Source: Plectrocnemia conspersa
Lineage: Eukaryota; Arthropoda; Insecta; Trichoptera; Polycentropodidae
DNA: 64,000 bases
Direction of reading: 5' to 3'
Assembly (NCBI GenBank): GCA_009617715.1
Contig: VTFK01000027.1
Span: 434,001-498,000, forward strand
A program made the position numbers and the translations under genes. Under the pieces are notes generated by a model. That model was given only the letters and a program-made list of their open reading frames with translations. It had not been told where the DNA came from and did not search any database. Positions 36,021 through 48,718 of this stretch are shown in pieces (the first letter of the stretch is position 1; each line of letters opens with the position of its first letter).

Positions 36021-36830
36021 ACTTCCATGCAGTATTCACTTCTTTGGAATTTAATTTCGACAAAAAATTACACATGATATCCACGACATAGGATACAAAA
36101 ATTTAATAATATTTTTAAATTTGCTTATTTGTTTTATGATTTAAATAAGTTTTGAACATAATATTACTTAAAAAATTAGCTAATTTATAAGGAAAAAATA
36201 TGAAATATTCATCAATGTGATAATATAATTTTATTAGTATACCACGACGCGAAAAGTAAAGTAACACTGATCTACATGAAAAATGTTGTTCGTGTTTATT
36301 GAATTTTAGCGTCAGAATATAAGTCATTTTTTCACATACATGGAAAAATTGCTACTATCAAGTTTCAATAAAGACCCGTTAGTTTTGCTGATTATTTTTT
36401 CACGACAATATCTTATTGTAAAATTACATTAGTCCTTAAACTTTCTACTTTTATGTGGCTTTCACCTGCAAAAACTTTAGATACTTATTTTTTTATTAGA
36501 TTGAATTGGTTAGAATATTAAATACACACTGTAATTGAAATGCTCGAATTAGGTGTAGTGGTTTTTCATTAACCTATACAATGAATGAATTTAAAACGTG
36601 GCGATAATTTCATTGTATTTGCATGTGAAAATCATATTATGCAAATCAGCATGAAGGTAGCCGAAAATGCTGAAATTTTGCCTAATTGCTTTCTATAATC
36701 AAATTTACTTTGATGTAATGTGAGTTGGTAATTTATCACGTTTCAATTTGTAAAACTATTTGATTTTAATATGTACGTACAGTATTAGTATTAATCACGC
36801 AATGAAACGCTATATGTAATAAATATAGGA
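36021..36830. other. AT-rich stretch, nothing recognised
   Basis: AT-rich noncoding DNA. The minus frame 36115-36327 is low-complexity. Confidence 0.5.
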
Positions 36831-37395
36831 TACATAATGTTGACGTGAAAGATATTGAGGATCGAGCATCTAGTAAACGATTCGCAATGATGCAGAGCAG
36901 AGGGTGGAAACAAATACAATATAAAGATTTAGAGTCACGTCGATTCAGTCATGACTGAAATGAAGGCGGTAAATATAAATGACCTATTGTGGCTAGAGGA
37001 CCATTGTACAGTGAAAAATAAAATCGCCGTGAAATCCGAGACAAAAGTTCCACGATGGCCACCTTAAAAGCTCCCTTTGTGCCCAATGGAAAAGCCGTCC
37101 ATAATGACCGTGTGTTAAGGTGGAACAAAAGTCACGCGTAAAATTCTGATATAAGGCGGGTATGTGCGATATTTTTATATCAGAATCACCACAGGGCAAG
37201 AAACCAACATCGATTGCGGTTCGTAAATACAATATATGGAATTTCAAACGAAGGAAATGACGGAGATGCGTCCGATGGGATTATTGACGTGACTTTGTCT
37301 CAAAGATTCGTATGGAATTAACAAACAATGCCAATCTTATCGATAGGGACGAGCACCATTATGTTTTATGGTAAATACGTTTTTTAGAAGCGCTG
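36831..37395. other. GC-richer island
   Basis: Clear balanced island. The minus frame of 84 codons at 36993-37247 has no recognisable domain. Several AATGG/CCATT words and a TAAGGTGG-type pair occur. Candidate regulatory module. Confidence 0.4.
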
Positions 37396-37875
37396 CATCC
37401 GACATACTAATGAACATTGCTTAATTAAACGTTTAAAGCATGTCCCAAGAAACAATACAAAATAAAATACTTGAATAAAAACATTGTTGGTAACGCAAAA
37501 CAACGTGTTAAAAATCATTGCATCTGATTAAAATATGTGAAGATATATCAGTGTTGTATATATTACGAATAAATCAAGGTAAGATTATATAGATATTTCG
37601 AGTGCTTTTTTAAATAGCCAGCATTGTGAGACCAAGAGGTTAAGAAGATATTAATATGGCAATAATGTGTTCTGACATTAGGTTTTATAAGTGGTTTTAT
37701 GCCCAATAAATGTTATATTACATGAATATGTGGCAAATTTAAATTATAATATAAATTAGTTAATTTACTTTATATTATTAATATGTATGTATGTTATGTT
37801 AGGTCATGCAAACTCTTTTAATATGTACTATCGTTAGGTATTTTTATTAAAATATGGTATTTCTAATTTAAGAAT
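37396..37875. other. AT-rich stretch
   Basis: AT-rich lead-in to the Jockey relic; part of it may be the element's 5' sequence, but nothing can be assigned. Confidence 0.4.
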
Positions 37876-37885
37876 AAAGTAACCA

Positions 37886-38220
37886 GTGACAAATATAAAG
37901 GACTCTAATGGAAAACATGATCTCCTGATGTTGTTAATAGATATTAAGCAAAATGAAAACAACAAAGATTTTTGTAAAATTGAAAAAATACTATACACAA
38001 TTGTCAAAATCATACAACCGTATAAAATGGAAGATCCCTCGATGTATGAGGTGTCAAAATTACAAACACACAAAAAAATACTGTTATAAAGCCCGAACAT
38101 GCGTCAAAATTGCGGATGAATATTTAACTCAATAATGGCCAATAAGAGGCAGAAATAAAAATGGTAAATGCTGCAACTGCGGCGAAAATCATCCAGCTAT
38201 CTATTATATTAAGGCTATTT
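37886..38220 (+). pseudogene. Jockey ORF1 (gag-like) fragment with zinc knuckles
   Basis: An N-terminal piece reads LLIDIKQNENNKDFCKIEKI then LYTIVKIIQPYKM (frame of 37886-38089), like the region before the knuckles in Jockey ORF1. After a frame change, PRCMRCQNYKHTKKYC (about 38037-38084) is a complete C-x2-C-x4-H-x4-C knuckle. A second knuckle, CVKIADEYLT, has lost its second cysteine. A third, CCNCGENHPAIY (about 38169-38205), keeps C-x2-C and the NHPA typical of this protein. ORF1 binds the element's RNA. Confidence 0.85.
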
Positions 38221-38489
38221 AATTACCAAACTTTTATCTTCACTTTAGTTCTTCTATTAAGATTAAAAATAAAATATGTTGAGCTAAAAAATCCTAAAGA
38301 AAAAATTTTCCTTCCCACATCTAAATGGAAACAACTATTGTAGCGATAAATCAAAATAAAAAGAAAACTTAACAAAATACGAAAAATACTAATAATTCAA
38401 TAAAAAATCTTAATGAGATAATATCTTAATATGGATATTATGTTAAATCTGCTCATGGCACTTGCATATAAAATGAACCAATGTCCAAA

Positions 38490-39000
38490 ATTACAAACAA
38501 CAATTCTGAGCGCTAACGAACTAAAGCAAAGAACCCAATAATTTAAAATATGTTTGCTAGACTACAACATAGATATAATGTTGATCTCAGAAACTCATTT
38601 CACTGCAGAGTTACATAAAAAATCATAATTATAATATATGTGTAACATCCATGGAGTCAGCAATATTAATTAGATTAAAGACTTTCTGCAAGCAACCAGC
38701 ATCAAATTAAAGATCAGATAGGCCCAATAAACCTTCACAGTCATACATAGCCTTCCAAAACACGATTAAACAATTCCAATATAAAAACTTCTTTGAAACT
38801 GAGAGACAGATTTTTTGCTGGAGGGAATTATAATGCAAATCTATCTCTTAAATATCTCCAACTATACTTCTACCAATTTTAATAGGAGAAAATATGTACT
38901 GGCCAACGAATTCACGTCTGCATAGTAAAAGGTATATTAAATAAATATACCGGAGCTTTATCATGCTCCCATCTTTCATCTAATAATTGTGAGTAAAGCT
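38490..39000 (+). pseudogene. Jockey ORF2 endonuclease fragment
   Basis: Recognisable blocks of the APE-type endonuclease: NIDIMLISETHFTAE (about 38566-38610), containing the catalytic-type glutamate of the SETH motif; SLPKHD; RDRFFAGGNYNAN (about 38803-38841), matching the AGGD-x-NAKH block with its Asp changed to Asn; and YWPTNSRLHSKRYIK, matching the WGSR region. Several stops and frame changes lie between them. This domain nicks the target DNA in intact elements. Confidence 0.8.
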
Positions 39001-39399
39001 ATAACTTTTCAATAGAAAAACAAAAACACAACTTTATACAAAAAAAAACCGACTGGAAACTTTGGAAAAATATTAAACGAAAGAATTAGTTGTAATATAT
39101 CACTTAAAACTTATGAAGACATACAAATAAAAAGCAATATATTATTTAAATAACATAAAAATAAGGTGCAGCATAAAGAGCGTCTTCTATATTAGAAAGG
39201 CAAGCAAAATTAAGCTGCTTAAAAAAGATTAAAATAAAATACTTTAAAAATAATCACTTCACGACAAAGTCAAATTAAATAAATCAACAACATAGCTAAA
39301 AAAACTAATTACCTATGAAAAGAACAAATAAAATCAAGAATATAGTAAAAGCCTTAGTGCTATATAATCCAAAGTATAATCGCTTTGTTTTTGTAACAA

Positions 39400-39915
39400 A
39401 GAGAATAAGAAACCCTTAACAATTCTCACCCTAATCAGACTTAATAACGGGTCAGAAACGACAGAGAAATATCTGAATCTTTCGGCGACCACATACTTAA
39501 TTAATTTAAATCATTTCTCAAAGATATTTTAAAATGATCAGAATGTTGACAATAAAATTTAAGATTTTAAACGAACCTTTTCAGATGGAAAACAATATAA
39601 AAAAATCCTAATAAAAAAGTAAAATACAAAACAGAAAAATATAAAAATACCAAGAAGACACCGGAATATAACTAATTAGTAGTAAAGAGATTATATTTAT
39701 AATTTTATTAAAACTAGGAATAGAACCAGACGCTTTTCCTTCTACAGATCGATAAATATCTTACCAATTATGTCAAAAATAAAAAAATACAATTAAAAAC
39801 AATGAAACCAGATATATAAGAACTTAATCTATTACCAAATTATTAATTTTACTTTAGAATTAAGCATAATACAATAGAGCAAATGCCTATTAAAATAAAC
39901 TACTTTATAACCCAA
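39400..39915 (+). pseudogene. Jockey ORF2 reverse transcriptase fragment
   Basis: After a linker piece near 39430-39530 (DREISESFGDHIL), RT block 0-2 sequences appear: KNTKKTPEYN, like KSPGYD; then YRSINILPIMSKI (about 39745-39783), like YRPISLLPVLSK; then LNLLPNY and RIKHNTIEQ (about 39823-39890), like FGFR-x-KHSTIEQ. Stops interrupt all of them. Motif A with the catalytic Asp pair and the later YADD region are absent. Confidence 0.8.
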
Positions 39916-39920
39916 TGAAA

Positions 39921-41540
39921 GGTTGCTCAAATTATAACTTTACTATGTTGGGTAATTGCTCACCCCATCATAATCATAAATTAAAATAAGTATTAATGCT
40001 GAAATATTATTACCTTTGCTGGATTTATTATAATGGAAACAATTCAAGTGTACGTACCTGTAACAAAAAAAATGTTTTATTAGTATTTTATTAAAAATGG
40101 CAATAAAAAAAGATTTTCATTGAATTAAGCATTTTATATAACATACGAAAATGAAAAAAAGACTTAATTTATGTCATATAATAAGTATCATTTAGCTTAA
40201 ATAAATCCTTATTTTAATTTCGTTTAAGATTTGTCGTTTCGTTCCAACTTTTACTATAATAATAAAATTTGATTAATATAATCATAAAAAATACCACTGC
40301 ATATAACTCACCAAATACATAAATAAAAAGAAACACAATTTCAACATCAAAACCAAATATTATATACAAATAAAAGAAAACAAGTAATACAATCGATATA
40401 ATGACAAACAATAGGTATTGATAGATTGAAAGATATAATAACAATTCAATTATCTATTGTGTTTATAAGGATAGGAAGTATCTTATTATTTGACGTGATT
40501 AATACACAATGTTAATAAAAGTCTCAAAAGCAGTAATATTCGTGATATTCTTCGTATCAAAAAATATTAGTAATATTGAGTAATATGAACATATATGGGC
40601 ATCGAATTGTGTGATATAAAAACGCACGTATATTTAAGTAATTAAAAAATATTATTGAAATAAGTTTTTAGAAATATTTATACAATTAGGAATGTAATTA
40701 AAACCTAAATTAAAAATAATGAGAAATGATTGTCTATGTATTATCTGGTACAATAATAAAAATTAAATTTAAATAAATATGTAGAGTCAAGTAATTATTT
40801 AAAAACTGATGTTTTTGACAAAATTAATGACGTTTGGTTTATTTTACTACACGTATGCAATGTGTTAAAAAAATGTTATTTGTAAGATATTTTGTCGCTT
40901 ATTTTAGTTAATATTTGATGTCTCTGTACATTTTTTAAGCCTAATTTTAATTTTGAAATAATGTTTTAATTGTATAATTAATATGAACCTGAAAAGTGTG
41001 GTCTTCATATTTTATTATAATAATGTTTTTTTCTTCGATTATATGTAACAATTAATTATTAGATTAAAAGCTGTATTTGTATTGTGAATTAAATTTTAGT
41101 TTGTGATCTCTTATATGAGTTTATTAGTTAGATTTTGTATATTTAATGATAAAATAATATATTGTCTTTGTCCCAAGTACTTAACTATGAACTATCTTGT
41201 ATTTAAATTTTAAATAAAAGAGGTCGCAAAATAAAACCCTTGAGGTACCGTGATATAATATCTGAAAACAACTTTTAATTATAAAAAATATCTTTAGTAT
41301 GTCAGTCATAGAAATCTAGTCACGCCAATCAAATGTCATTATTTCAAAAGTGTACCTTTTTCAAATCGATACTAGTGTTAGACCTTAAATTCGCAATTGT
41401 ATTAAAGTATCCATATACCCAAAACATCTGGTGCGCTCTGTATTGAAAGCGTTTACCTAATCGTCTGTATAGTATATTGCCATAACAAAATACGATAGAA
41501 AGATAAAAATCATATCTATCCAAGCATGGGCCTTATTATT
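39921..41540. other. AT-rich stretch
   Basis: AT-rich. The 76-codon minus frame at 40214-40444 is hydrophobic because it is T-rich on the coding side; I do not regard it as a membrane protein. Confidence 0.5.
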
Positions 41541-41935
41541 TCGTGCGTAATTTGACCTACGTTTATCTTCGGCAGACATTTTCAATCAATGGTGGTCCAA
41601 ACGAAGCGGCAGCCGACAAAGGAATTCGAGTGGAAATTTTCCGGGTATAAGGGAAAACTCGAGGGTAAGATATAATTCGCGCATCGAACAATAGCCAACC
41701 CGACGGGATACCGGGAAAACCGGCAGCGTCCGGCTACGCTGGGTTCGCGTGCAAACGTACTGGAACCGGAATTATTCCTATTTTTTCCTGCATCGAGACA
41801 CAAAAAGGAAACGCATTCATTAAAATGATAAATAAATTGGAATTGCTATGTGCTGCGAGCCGAGGGTGATATATAGATGGGATGCAGCGTAACGGATTTA
41901 CTTTGTAATAACCTGTTTCCCGTGTTCACAATGGT
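41541..41935. other. GC-rich island
   Basis: One of the most GC- and CpG-rich segments (for example GACGGGATACCGGGAAAACC at about 41702). Unbroken by repeats. The minus frame 41582-41803 is unrecognised. Candidate regulatory element. Confidence 0.45.
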
Positions 41936-43885
41936 TATTTTTTTTAATAATCATTTGATTTGGTCAGTGATTTAAATACAATTTGAAAATAGTTAATTTT
42001 AATAACAAAAAAAGCAACATTCTAATAGTTTAGTAATTTAGATTGTAAATAGACACAATCTAGATAACACCTTTTTTATTTTTATTGCAGAAAAATATAA
42101 ATAGACAGCAATAGAATTTAAATAGAGGACAGGTTTACGAATTTATTATTAGACTGACAATCAATTTATTATTTAAATATTTCCACTTTTTTTTCGTTAT
42201 ACTAGAAAATCGAGAACGGAATACTAGATAATGTTCTGTTGTGAATTTAAAAAAATTTGAAATTTTTATAATAAAAATTTGATAACCAATAAGTTACATG
42301 ACAATCACTCAATGTAATAATAATTTATTTGATAAAGCAATTTTTTATCGCAATACCACGATTAAAGCATTTAAATCACTTGTATGTGCTGGCAGATGAT
42401 ATAGATAAAAAAAAAAGTATTTTAGTTTCAAGTGTCGAAAGATACGATATAACTGAAACTGGGTAATTAAAAATATAATATAAAATTATTTTGACAAATT
42501 TGACAAATTTTATAAACAAATATAAAAAATCAAGATTTTTATTAATTATGGAAAAATCGACATGTAATTATACGTATAAATTGAGTTGTTAAAAATGTGT
42601 ATGTACAGTGAAACCCTTTCTGCATTGTATGTATTCATAGATTGTTTGTGGTAGTTCAAATTTTAGATTAATATAAAATATATCTTCGAGTTTACGGACT
42701 GACAGTCTGATGGATAAAGGAAAATCCAAGCAAGATATAAATACATATATGTACATAAATATTTTTATTTTAATATAATAAAGCTTAAAACCATTTCATA
42801 GAAATTTCTAATACGAAGTAGCAAGCCGCAATAGGATTACTTGAATTGATTTCGTCTTTGAATTCAAATTCATGTAAGTAAATATGATCAAGCATACATA
42901 TTATATATAACGGATACAAAAAATATCATACAATTCAATTCAACTTATTCTAAAAATATTTTTTTTAAATTTGTATGTCTTTATTGATTATTTATTAAAA
43001 TATATATTCTAATTACTGTTCGAAAATTATTTTTAATAATATATCTATTAAAATACTTTTATTTATATTATGTAAATAGGTTGTATAATAAAATTGTTTA
43101 TGGTTTTAACATATTTTATTAAAACGAAAAGACAGTACGATTTTTTTATTTTTCTAACTTTATGGTTCGTAAGTTCTAAGTATTTCACTATTTTTTATAG
43201 AATATTTATATAAATTATTTCTTACATACATTTTAATCATTTAAACTTAATTGTCAAATAATAAATATTTATATCTAGCAACTTTATCTAAATGTAAATA
43301 TTTTTATGACTTATAGATTCATATTTTATTGGCATTGATTTAGTTTTTTCACGATTAGCCTAAAATTATTAACTTCTAAACACTTAATGTTACTCAATAT
43401 TTTATACAACGACTTCATTATACTATTTATTTATTTAATGTATATTTTGTCTGCTAATAAATTTATCTTTCAAGATTTATCTATATAATATTTATATATG
43501 CCTAAAAGAAATAATACTAGTCTTATTTAAAAATTGAAGAAACAAATATATTTTTTTCCATCTATAAAAAATATTTTTTAGCTAACTAAAAAGTTTTGAC
43601 CCAGTAAACTTATTATTAGTATCATCCTTATTAAAATATAGTATATACCTCCAAAGCTAGACTTTTTATCCAAAAATATTCTTTCTATTAAAAATATTCA
43701 AAAAAATTCTTCAAACAGAACAAATTAAAATTAACACTATTGTGTTTTTAAGAATATAAAAGTATCATGTTTACTCAATTGAAATAAAAATATAATAAAA
43801 AATTTCAATGTATAATATCTTCGCGATCATTGGTTTAAATATATTGTAAAGAGTTTCTTAACAAAAGGGATACAATAATCCAAAA
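41936..43885. other. AT-rich stretch, nothing recognised
   Basis: Long AT-rich desert with no open frame, transposon motif or repeat that I can support. Confidence 0.6.
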
Positions 43886-44360
43886 ATTATTCCATAGATG
43901 CAGCGTTAGACCCAAAGCGCTGCGGTCTAACCCCTTCGCGGTCGTATATTCGAGCGACACATGTGCCGAGCTACAATTATTAAGTCTTGTCTTATAAATC
44001 TACATATTATTACGTACATACCCACAACGCAAAGCACAATAATTTACATTTTAATCCACTTTTAGTCAACATTTCGCATTTCTCAGAGCAAATTTGCCGC
44101 TCGACTCCACGCAGCCTCAAAACATTTTTTTGGTACTCATTAACACATATGTACATGCATACATAGCACATTCACTAAAACGTAGTGGCAATGTAACCAT
44201 TCCTGACAACCTGTATTGTGTTTTGGCTTAACATCGCCGCTGAACCCTCAATTCGTAATACGGTTGTATACTACGATGTGCTGACCTCTTCTCGCGTTTA
44301 ATTTCATGTATGGTGCGGTTTTAGTGTTAATATTAGGGTGTCTTTTGTTACATTTGGGCT
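43886..44360. other. GC-richer island with hairpin
   Basis: Sharp change to balanced sequence. An 8-bp perfect hairpin GTTAGACC/GGTCTAAC lies at 43905-43912 and 43924-43931 around an 11-nt loop, and a CACATGTG palindrome follows near 43957. No frame. It has no tRNA-like boxes. Confidence 0.4.
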
Positions 44361-45410
44361 GGGAGTATTTAGTGCTCATGAGCGAGCATAAGAGACCAAT
44401 TATTTTAACAAGGAAGAATCTACTGGTATGGGACCAATACTTTGTATAGTACTAACAACACGGATTTTCTCAACGTCGTTACACGATAAACTATAAAATG
44501 GTAAGGAGTTCCCTCAATTATAAAATCTAGGTTAGTGTCCTCTACAGCGACTTTATAAAGGCTTTTGACAATTCGTCGCTCCGATTTAAATTTGGGTCCA
44601 TTGTTGTTAATCCTGTTCATTAATGATAAACAAGAGGATCGTTCAGCATTTGTATTAATGCGGATGCGCTGTCACTACAAAAAGTTGTGGAGTGCTGTTA
44701 AGGTGGTCGACTGATAACTAGCTATTTTTCAGTGTCACCAAATATCATGTAGTTATATTTTTAAGATTTCATTGACGAGATCCACTTATTGCGTAATTAA
44801 TAAAAAATATGTGTTTTCGGTGACTGACTTGCTAGTGACATTTAAGAAACCGTGAAGATTTAATATACACTCCAAGAATAACGTAAGAAAGAAATTTCGT
44901 AACGTTATCTTTCTATAAAATGTAACAATATGTCATGTTGAGCATCTTTATACCTCAATACATAATAGAATAATTAAAAAAAAAATAGATCGAGAGAAAG
45001 AATATTTCTTGGTTGCGAAACATACATGTATTGTCACGGAGATGACAATTTCGTACAACCAAGAACAGGGAGGGATTTTTTGAACTTATTTGAAACATGG
45101 TCGCAAACGTCTGGAATCGGATATGACACTAGTAAATTTCAAACTATCTTATATATGAAGAATCAGCAATAGCTTATTAAGTATTATAGGGACGCTACTT
45201 TTAGCGCGACCTTTTACAGCTGATTTACATGGAGTTATTTAACATTACAATTTTAGGATATCCTCATATGTGTTATTATTCATTAACTTCATTCTAACAA
45301 AAATGTTTACTATATTGTCGCCATTATAGTACATATATAATATTATGGCTTACGTATGTTACATACGTAAAATATGTGAGTTCAGATTGAACCATTTGCA
45401 ATAAATGTAT
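44361..45410. other. Mixed stretch
   Basis: Alternates between moderately complex (44400-44730, 45010-45140) and AT-rich DNA. The minus frame 44420-44620 has no recognisable domain. No transposon seen. Confidence 0.4.
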
Positions 45411-45965
45411 TCATGTCGCGCTCATAACACGTCCTAATAAATAAATTCAACAATTGTCCATAAACATGAACCGATCCGTGAATAATGACTCTCGAGTAGG
45501 TTCTTTCTCGAGTTTTTGGGCACTTAATCAAAAAGCGGTGGTTCCCCGGCGGCGGCGTCCCTTCTTTTAAAAAGGAAAATCAATGTTTCGCGATATTGGA
45601 GCGGCGCCAAAGTAAGTATGTGGAGGTCAAAGCCACGATCTGGAAACTCACTAGGATGTATTTTTCGGCCTTTCTACTCTTATAAGTTAATCGACTCCAG
45701 CTTTGATGTCGATATTTTTAGCTTTCCCCGTACACGTAAATAGACACGTCCAACGGCGGACACAAGACATGTAAGATACATAAACCAATTAAAATAATAC
45801 AAAACACAAGGTGGACGGATATATGGAGGTAAACGACATCATTTCGGTTATAAGGTATAACGCATAGTTTGTTTCTCGTTGCCAGTAAAAGCAGATAGGA
45901 TCTTTTTAACAAGTTAAGAGCAGACGACAATTTGCTTTTGGGTTGACTAAGCTTTGCTTTGTCGG
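45411..45965. other. GC-rich island
   Basis: Contains a strongly GC-rich core, GGCGGCGGCGTCCC at about 45549, in a balanced surround. The minus frame 45718-45930 is unrecognised. Candidate regulatory module or promoter-like patch. Confidence 0.4.
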
Positions 45966-47100
45966 CAATGAAGTGTTACACTATTCACAATAATTACATG
46001 ATTCACTAGTTATCGTTTTAATCTAAATATGGTAAGAACGAATATATAGTTGTCAAATACCAAAAGAATGACTCATGAGTTGTGTTACATACGTTACAGT
46101 AAATGTGTATCACTACTAATAATTTCACTAGCATTTCAGTGAGAATAAAATCCGAATAAACTACACCTTTCACTACTAGCAAAAATATAATTTAACTGAT
46201 TGACGCCACTAAAACTATATGCTACTTTAAAATGTCTATGAAACTCAAGTTTACAGTTACGAAACGCTATTTGTTTAAACCCAAACCTAACTTAGGCGAA
46301 TTAACAAACTCAACTTGTCCAAATAAACTAAATTTTGTACTTTCTTTATGCTGATTTGGTTTAATTTATTCTCAATATTAAAGTATTTTGTAGTTACAAT
46401 TCATCAGATGAATATCTGATTATGTAAAAATACGCGTACCGGAGAATCTGTTTGTGAACAAATACAGTTTTACTGATGCTAAGCAGTAAAATTGAAAAGC
46501 AATTGATTGATACATTTAACTGGCTAATTTGGTAAAATTATATTTATACAAATAAAAATAAACTTTACTTGTAACATTCGTATCATTAGCTTGAAACAAT
46601 TTATTTAACAATAATTATTTGAGTCTTTTATAGATTGATAAAATTATAATTAAGAAGCTTAAATTAATTCCTAAGTATTTTTTTACGTTTAATAAATTGT
46701 TTATCATTATAAAACATTTTAATTATATTTGTAAAAAAATTCTTCGAATCGCTTAATAAAAACACTAAGCCCTCTTTATTTATAATTAGAAATAATAAGC
46801 CAAAATTGAAAGCATTAATATTTCAATTTAAAAAAATTAAATTTTTAAATAAACATATACAATATCATTTAAGGTTCATCGTGACTGAGCCACACCCTTA
46901 ATGGGCAAAATCGTTGTCTTTGCGCCATAATGGGTAACCCAAGTTAAATTTATTACCTTGATTTCAAATTGTGTTTTTATGTTGTATTAATTATAATACA
47001 TTTTATAGTGTTTTTACCGTAAATAAATTTAGTAATTTAGCCGTCAACATATATTGAATTAATTTTTATATCATCTAATCTAAAACAACGCGACGCAAAA
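45966..47100. other. AT-rich stretch
   Basis: AT-rich, apart from a small patch at 46875-46945 with two similar words, TTAATGGGCAAAA and ATAATGGGTAACC. No gene. Confidence 0.5.
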
Positions 47101-47640
47101 ACAGAGTGGAGCGATAGTCGAGATCAGTTATATAAATTGTAACAATTAAGAAGCTTACAAATAATAAGCCATGTCGTTGTTCAACGTTCAAGCTACAGTC
47201 TGCTAACCATACTTAACTATGAAAAGAAAAACATTAATTTTCTCAGTAAAAGGGGTAAAATTATACGTTTTTTTTATCAACATTTTGTTTAATAAAACTC
47301 ACATAAAAAAGGTAGCAATAAAATTTTTGTCCGCCGTTTTGTCTGAGGGTACATCATTTAAAGGTTATCAGAGTTGTTTACAAACATTCCAGAGAGCTAG
47401 TCCCATAGACATTTTTTTGCAAACAAGGGTGGATAGCAGGGTCGGACATCAGCCAACCACCCTTCGACCCCTGGGCGTGGCAACAGCCATAAAACGGCAT
47501 TTCGCTTTAAAGCATACATTATCCGTCGAAAATGTCATAATAATCTCATGGGCCTACGAATAAATATTTTATACAATCGTGTTATTCGAGTAAGAAGCAA
47601 AAAGTTATCCATACATACTTTATACAAAAACTAAATGAAC
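47101..47640. other. GC-richer patch with 114-codon open frame
   Basis: The plus frame 47219-47563 starts MKRKTLIFSVKGVKLYVFFI and ends with a GC-richer half (GHQPTTLRPLGVATAIKRHF). I recognise no domain. The change in composition halfway through the frame suggests chance openness across the edge of a GC-richer island (47330-47540), so I list it as a patch, not as a gene. Confidence 0.3.
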
Positions 47641-48715
47641 CAACAAAATAATGAGATTGCAACGAAAGTACACTTTACGAAACAGTTAAAAAGATAAGCT
47701 ATAAAAACTTAAACCATCGTTTTAAGGAGGAGACGTTATGCAATTTTGCAAATAACAATCGTAAACAAAAGTCCAAAGTGTCGACCTACTTTGATCATCT
47801 TGCTATTTACGTCCGCATTGGTGTAAAATGTAATAAATTAATACAATTTGGAATGCTCTTGTAGTTGTGCATTTAAGCATTTTGTTTTAGGCACACCATT
47901 TATTTTTTTTCTGAAAGAGGAAATAATCTATAGTACACACTTTTAAATTATTAAAAAAAATCATATATCATATATATAATTAAATAATTAGCGCTTCTTA
48001 CGTAATACAAATTTAATTGTGGTTTATTCACATATATATTTGTCATCACATTATGAATCTTAGAATACTGTGAGTCAAAATCACTCCACAAAGTCTATCT
48101 ATTTTAGAATTTTTTTTTTAGATTTATATATACAATAGTTGTTTGTGATTAGACTGTGTTCTCCATATATTGTCTTCATTGACAGCAATAAATATAATAG
48201 ATAAAGCAATATTTTACTTATTTTTTGTCAAAGCCCAGAATTTCGGTGTGCTGATTAAATTAGACATTAGGATTAACATTCCAGTGTTAAAATAAACTAA
48301 AATAGCATTTATTATCGAATGTTTCTTTTTATTTCTACTGAGATAACATTTGCACTGTAAATGTATATTATATTTTTTAAGATAATAATTTTTCGGTGAA
48401 ATTGAGATTCATATCATTTTCTACTCTGTCCATAATAAATACAGAAATATGAAATACTAATCGTAATATACAAAATTAAACGACTTTCCATCCTGTGAAG
48501 ATTAGCCGTGAACCTGGCTGTTAATTAAGAGTTAAAAAATGGTACAACTTTGCTAAGCTATTTTTGGATGAAAGTGAAAAATCCTTTGCCCAAGCATATC
48601 TCTGTGAGCTAATTTATTGACCATTAGTTTAATCAAAACGACATTTTTAAATTATGAATTTTGGGTCATGAAAATGTTTGCAAGTTCAAATTCCAAATTA
48701 GTTTTATTTAAATAC
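47641..48715. other. AT-rich stretch
   Basis: AT-rich, with a more complex patch at 48480-48620. Nothing recognised. Confidence 0.5.
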
Positions 48716-48718
48716 ATA

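Larger units (their letters stand above)
37880..39915 (+). mobile_element. Jockey-clade non-LTR retrotransposon, decayed
   Basis: The pieces appear on the plus strand in the order expected of a Jockey element: ORF1 with CCHC zinc knuckles, then ORF2 with AP endonuclease, then reverse transcriptase. All are broken by stops and frameshifts, and ORF2 is much shorter than a full element. The RT ends just before motif A, so the 3' half is missing or eroded beyond recognition. No poly-A tail or target-site duplication was found. The RT part overlaps in content with the fragment at 14045-14335 (both contain LNLLPNY and NT/LTIEQ), so the two copies belong to the same or a closely related family. Confidence 0.88.

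Noticed and set aside
40214..40444. 76-codon hydrophobic minus-strand frame that looks like membrane helices
   Set aside because: T-rich coding sense in AT-rich DNA gives Phe/Leu/Ile/Tyr-rich translations by chance; no motif or supporting signal.
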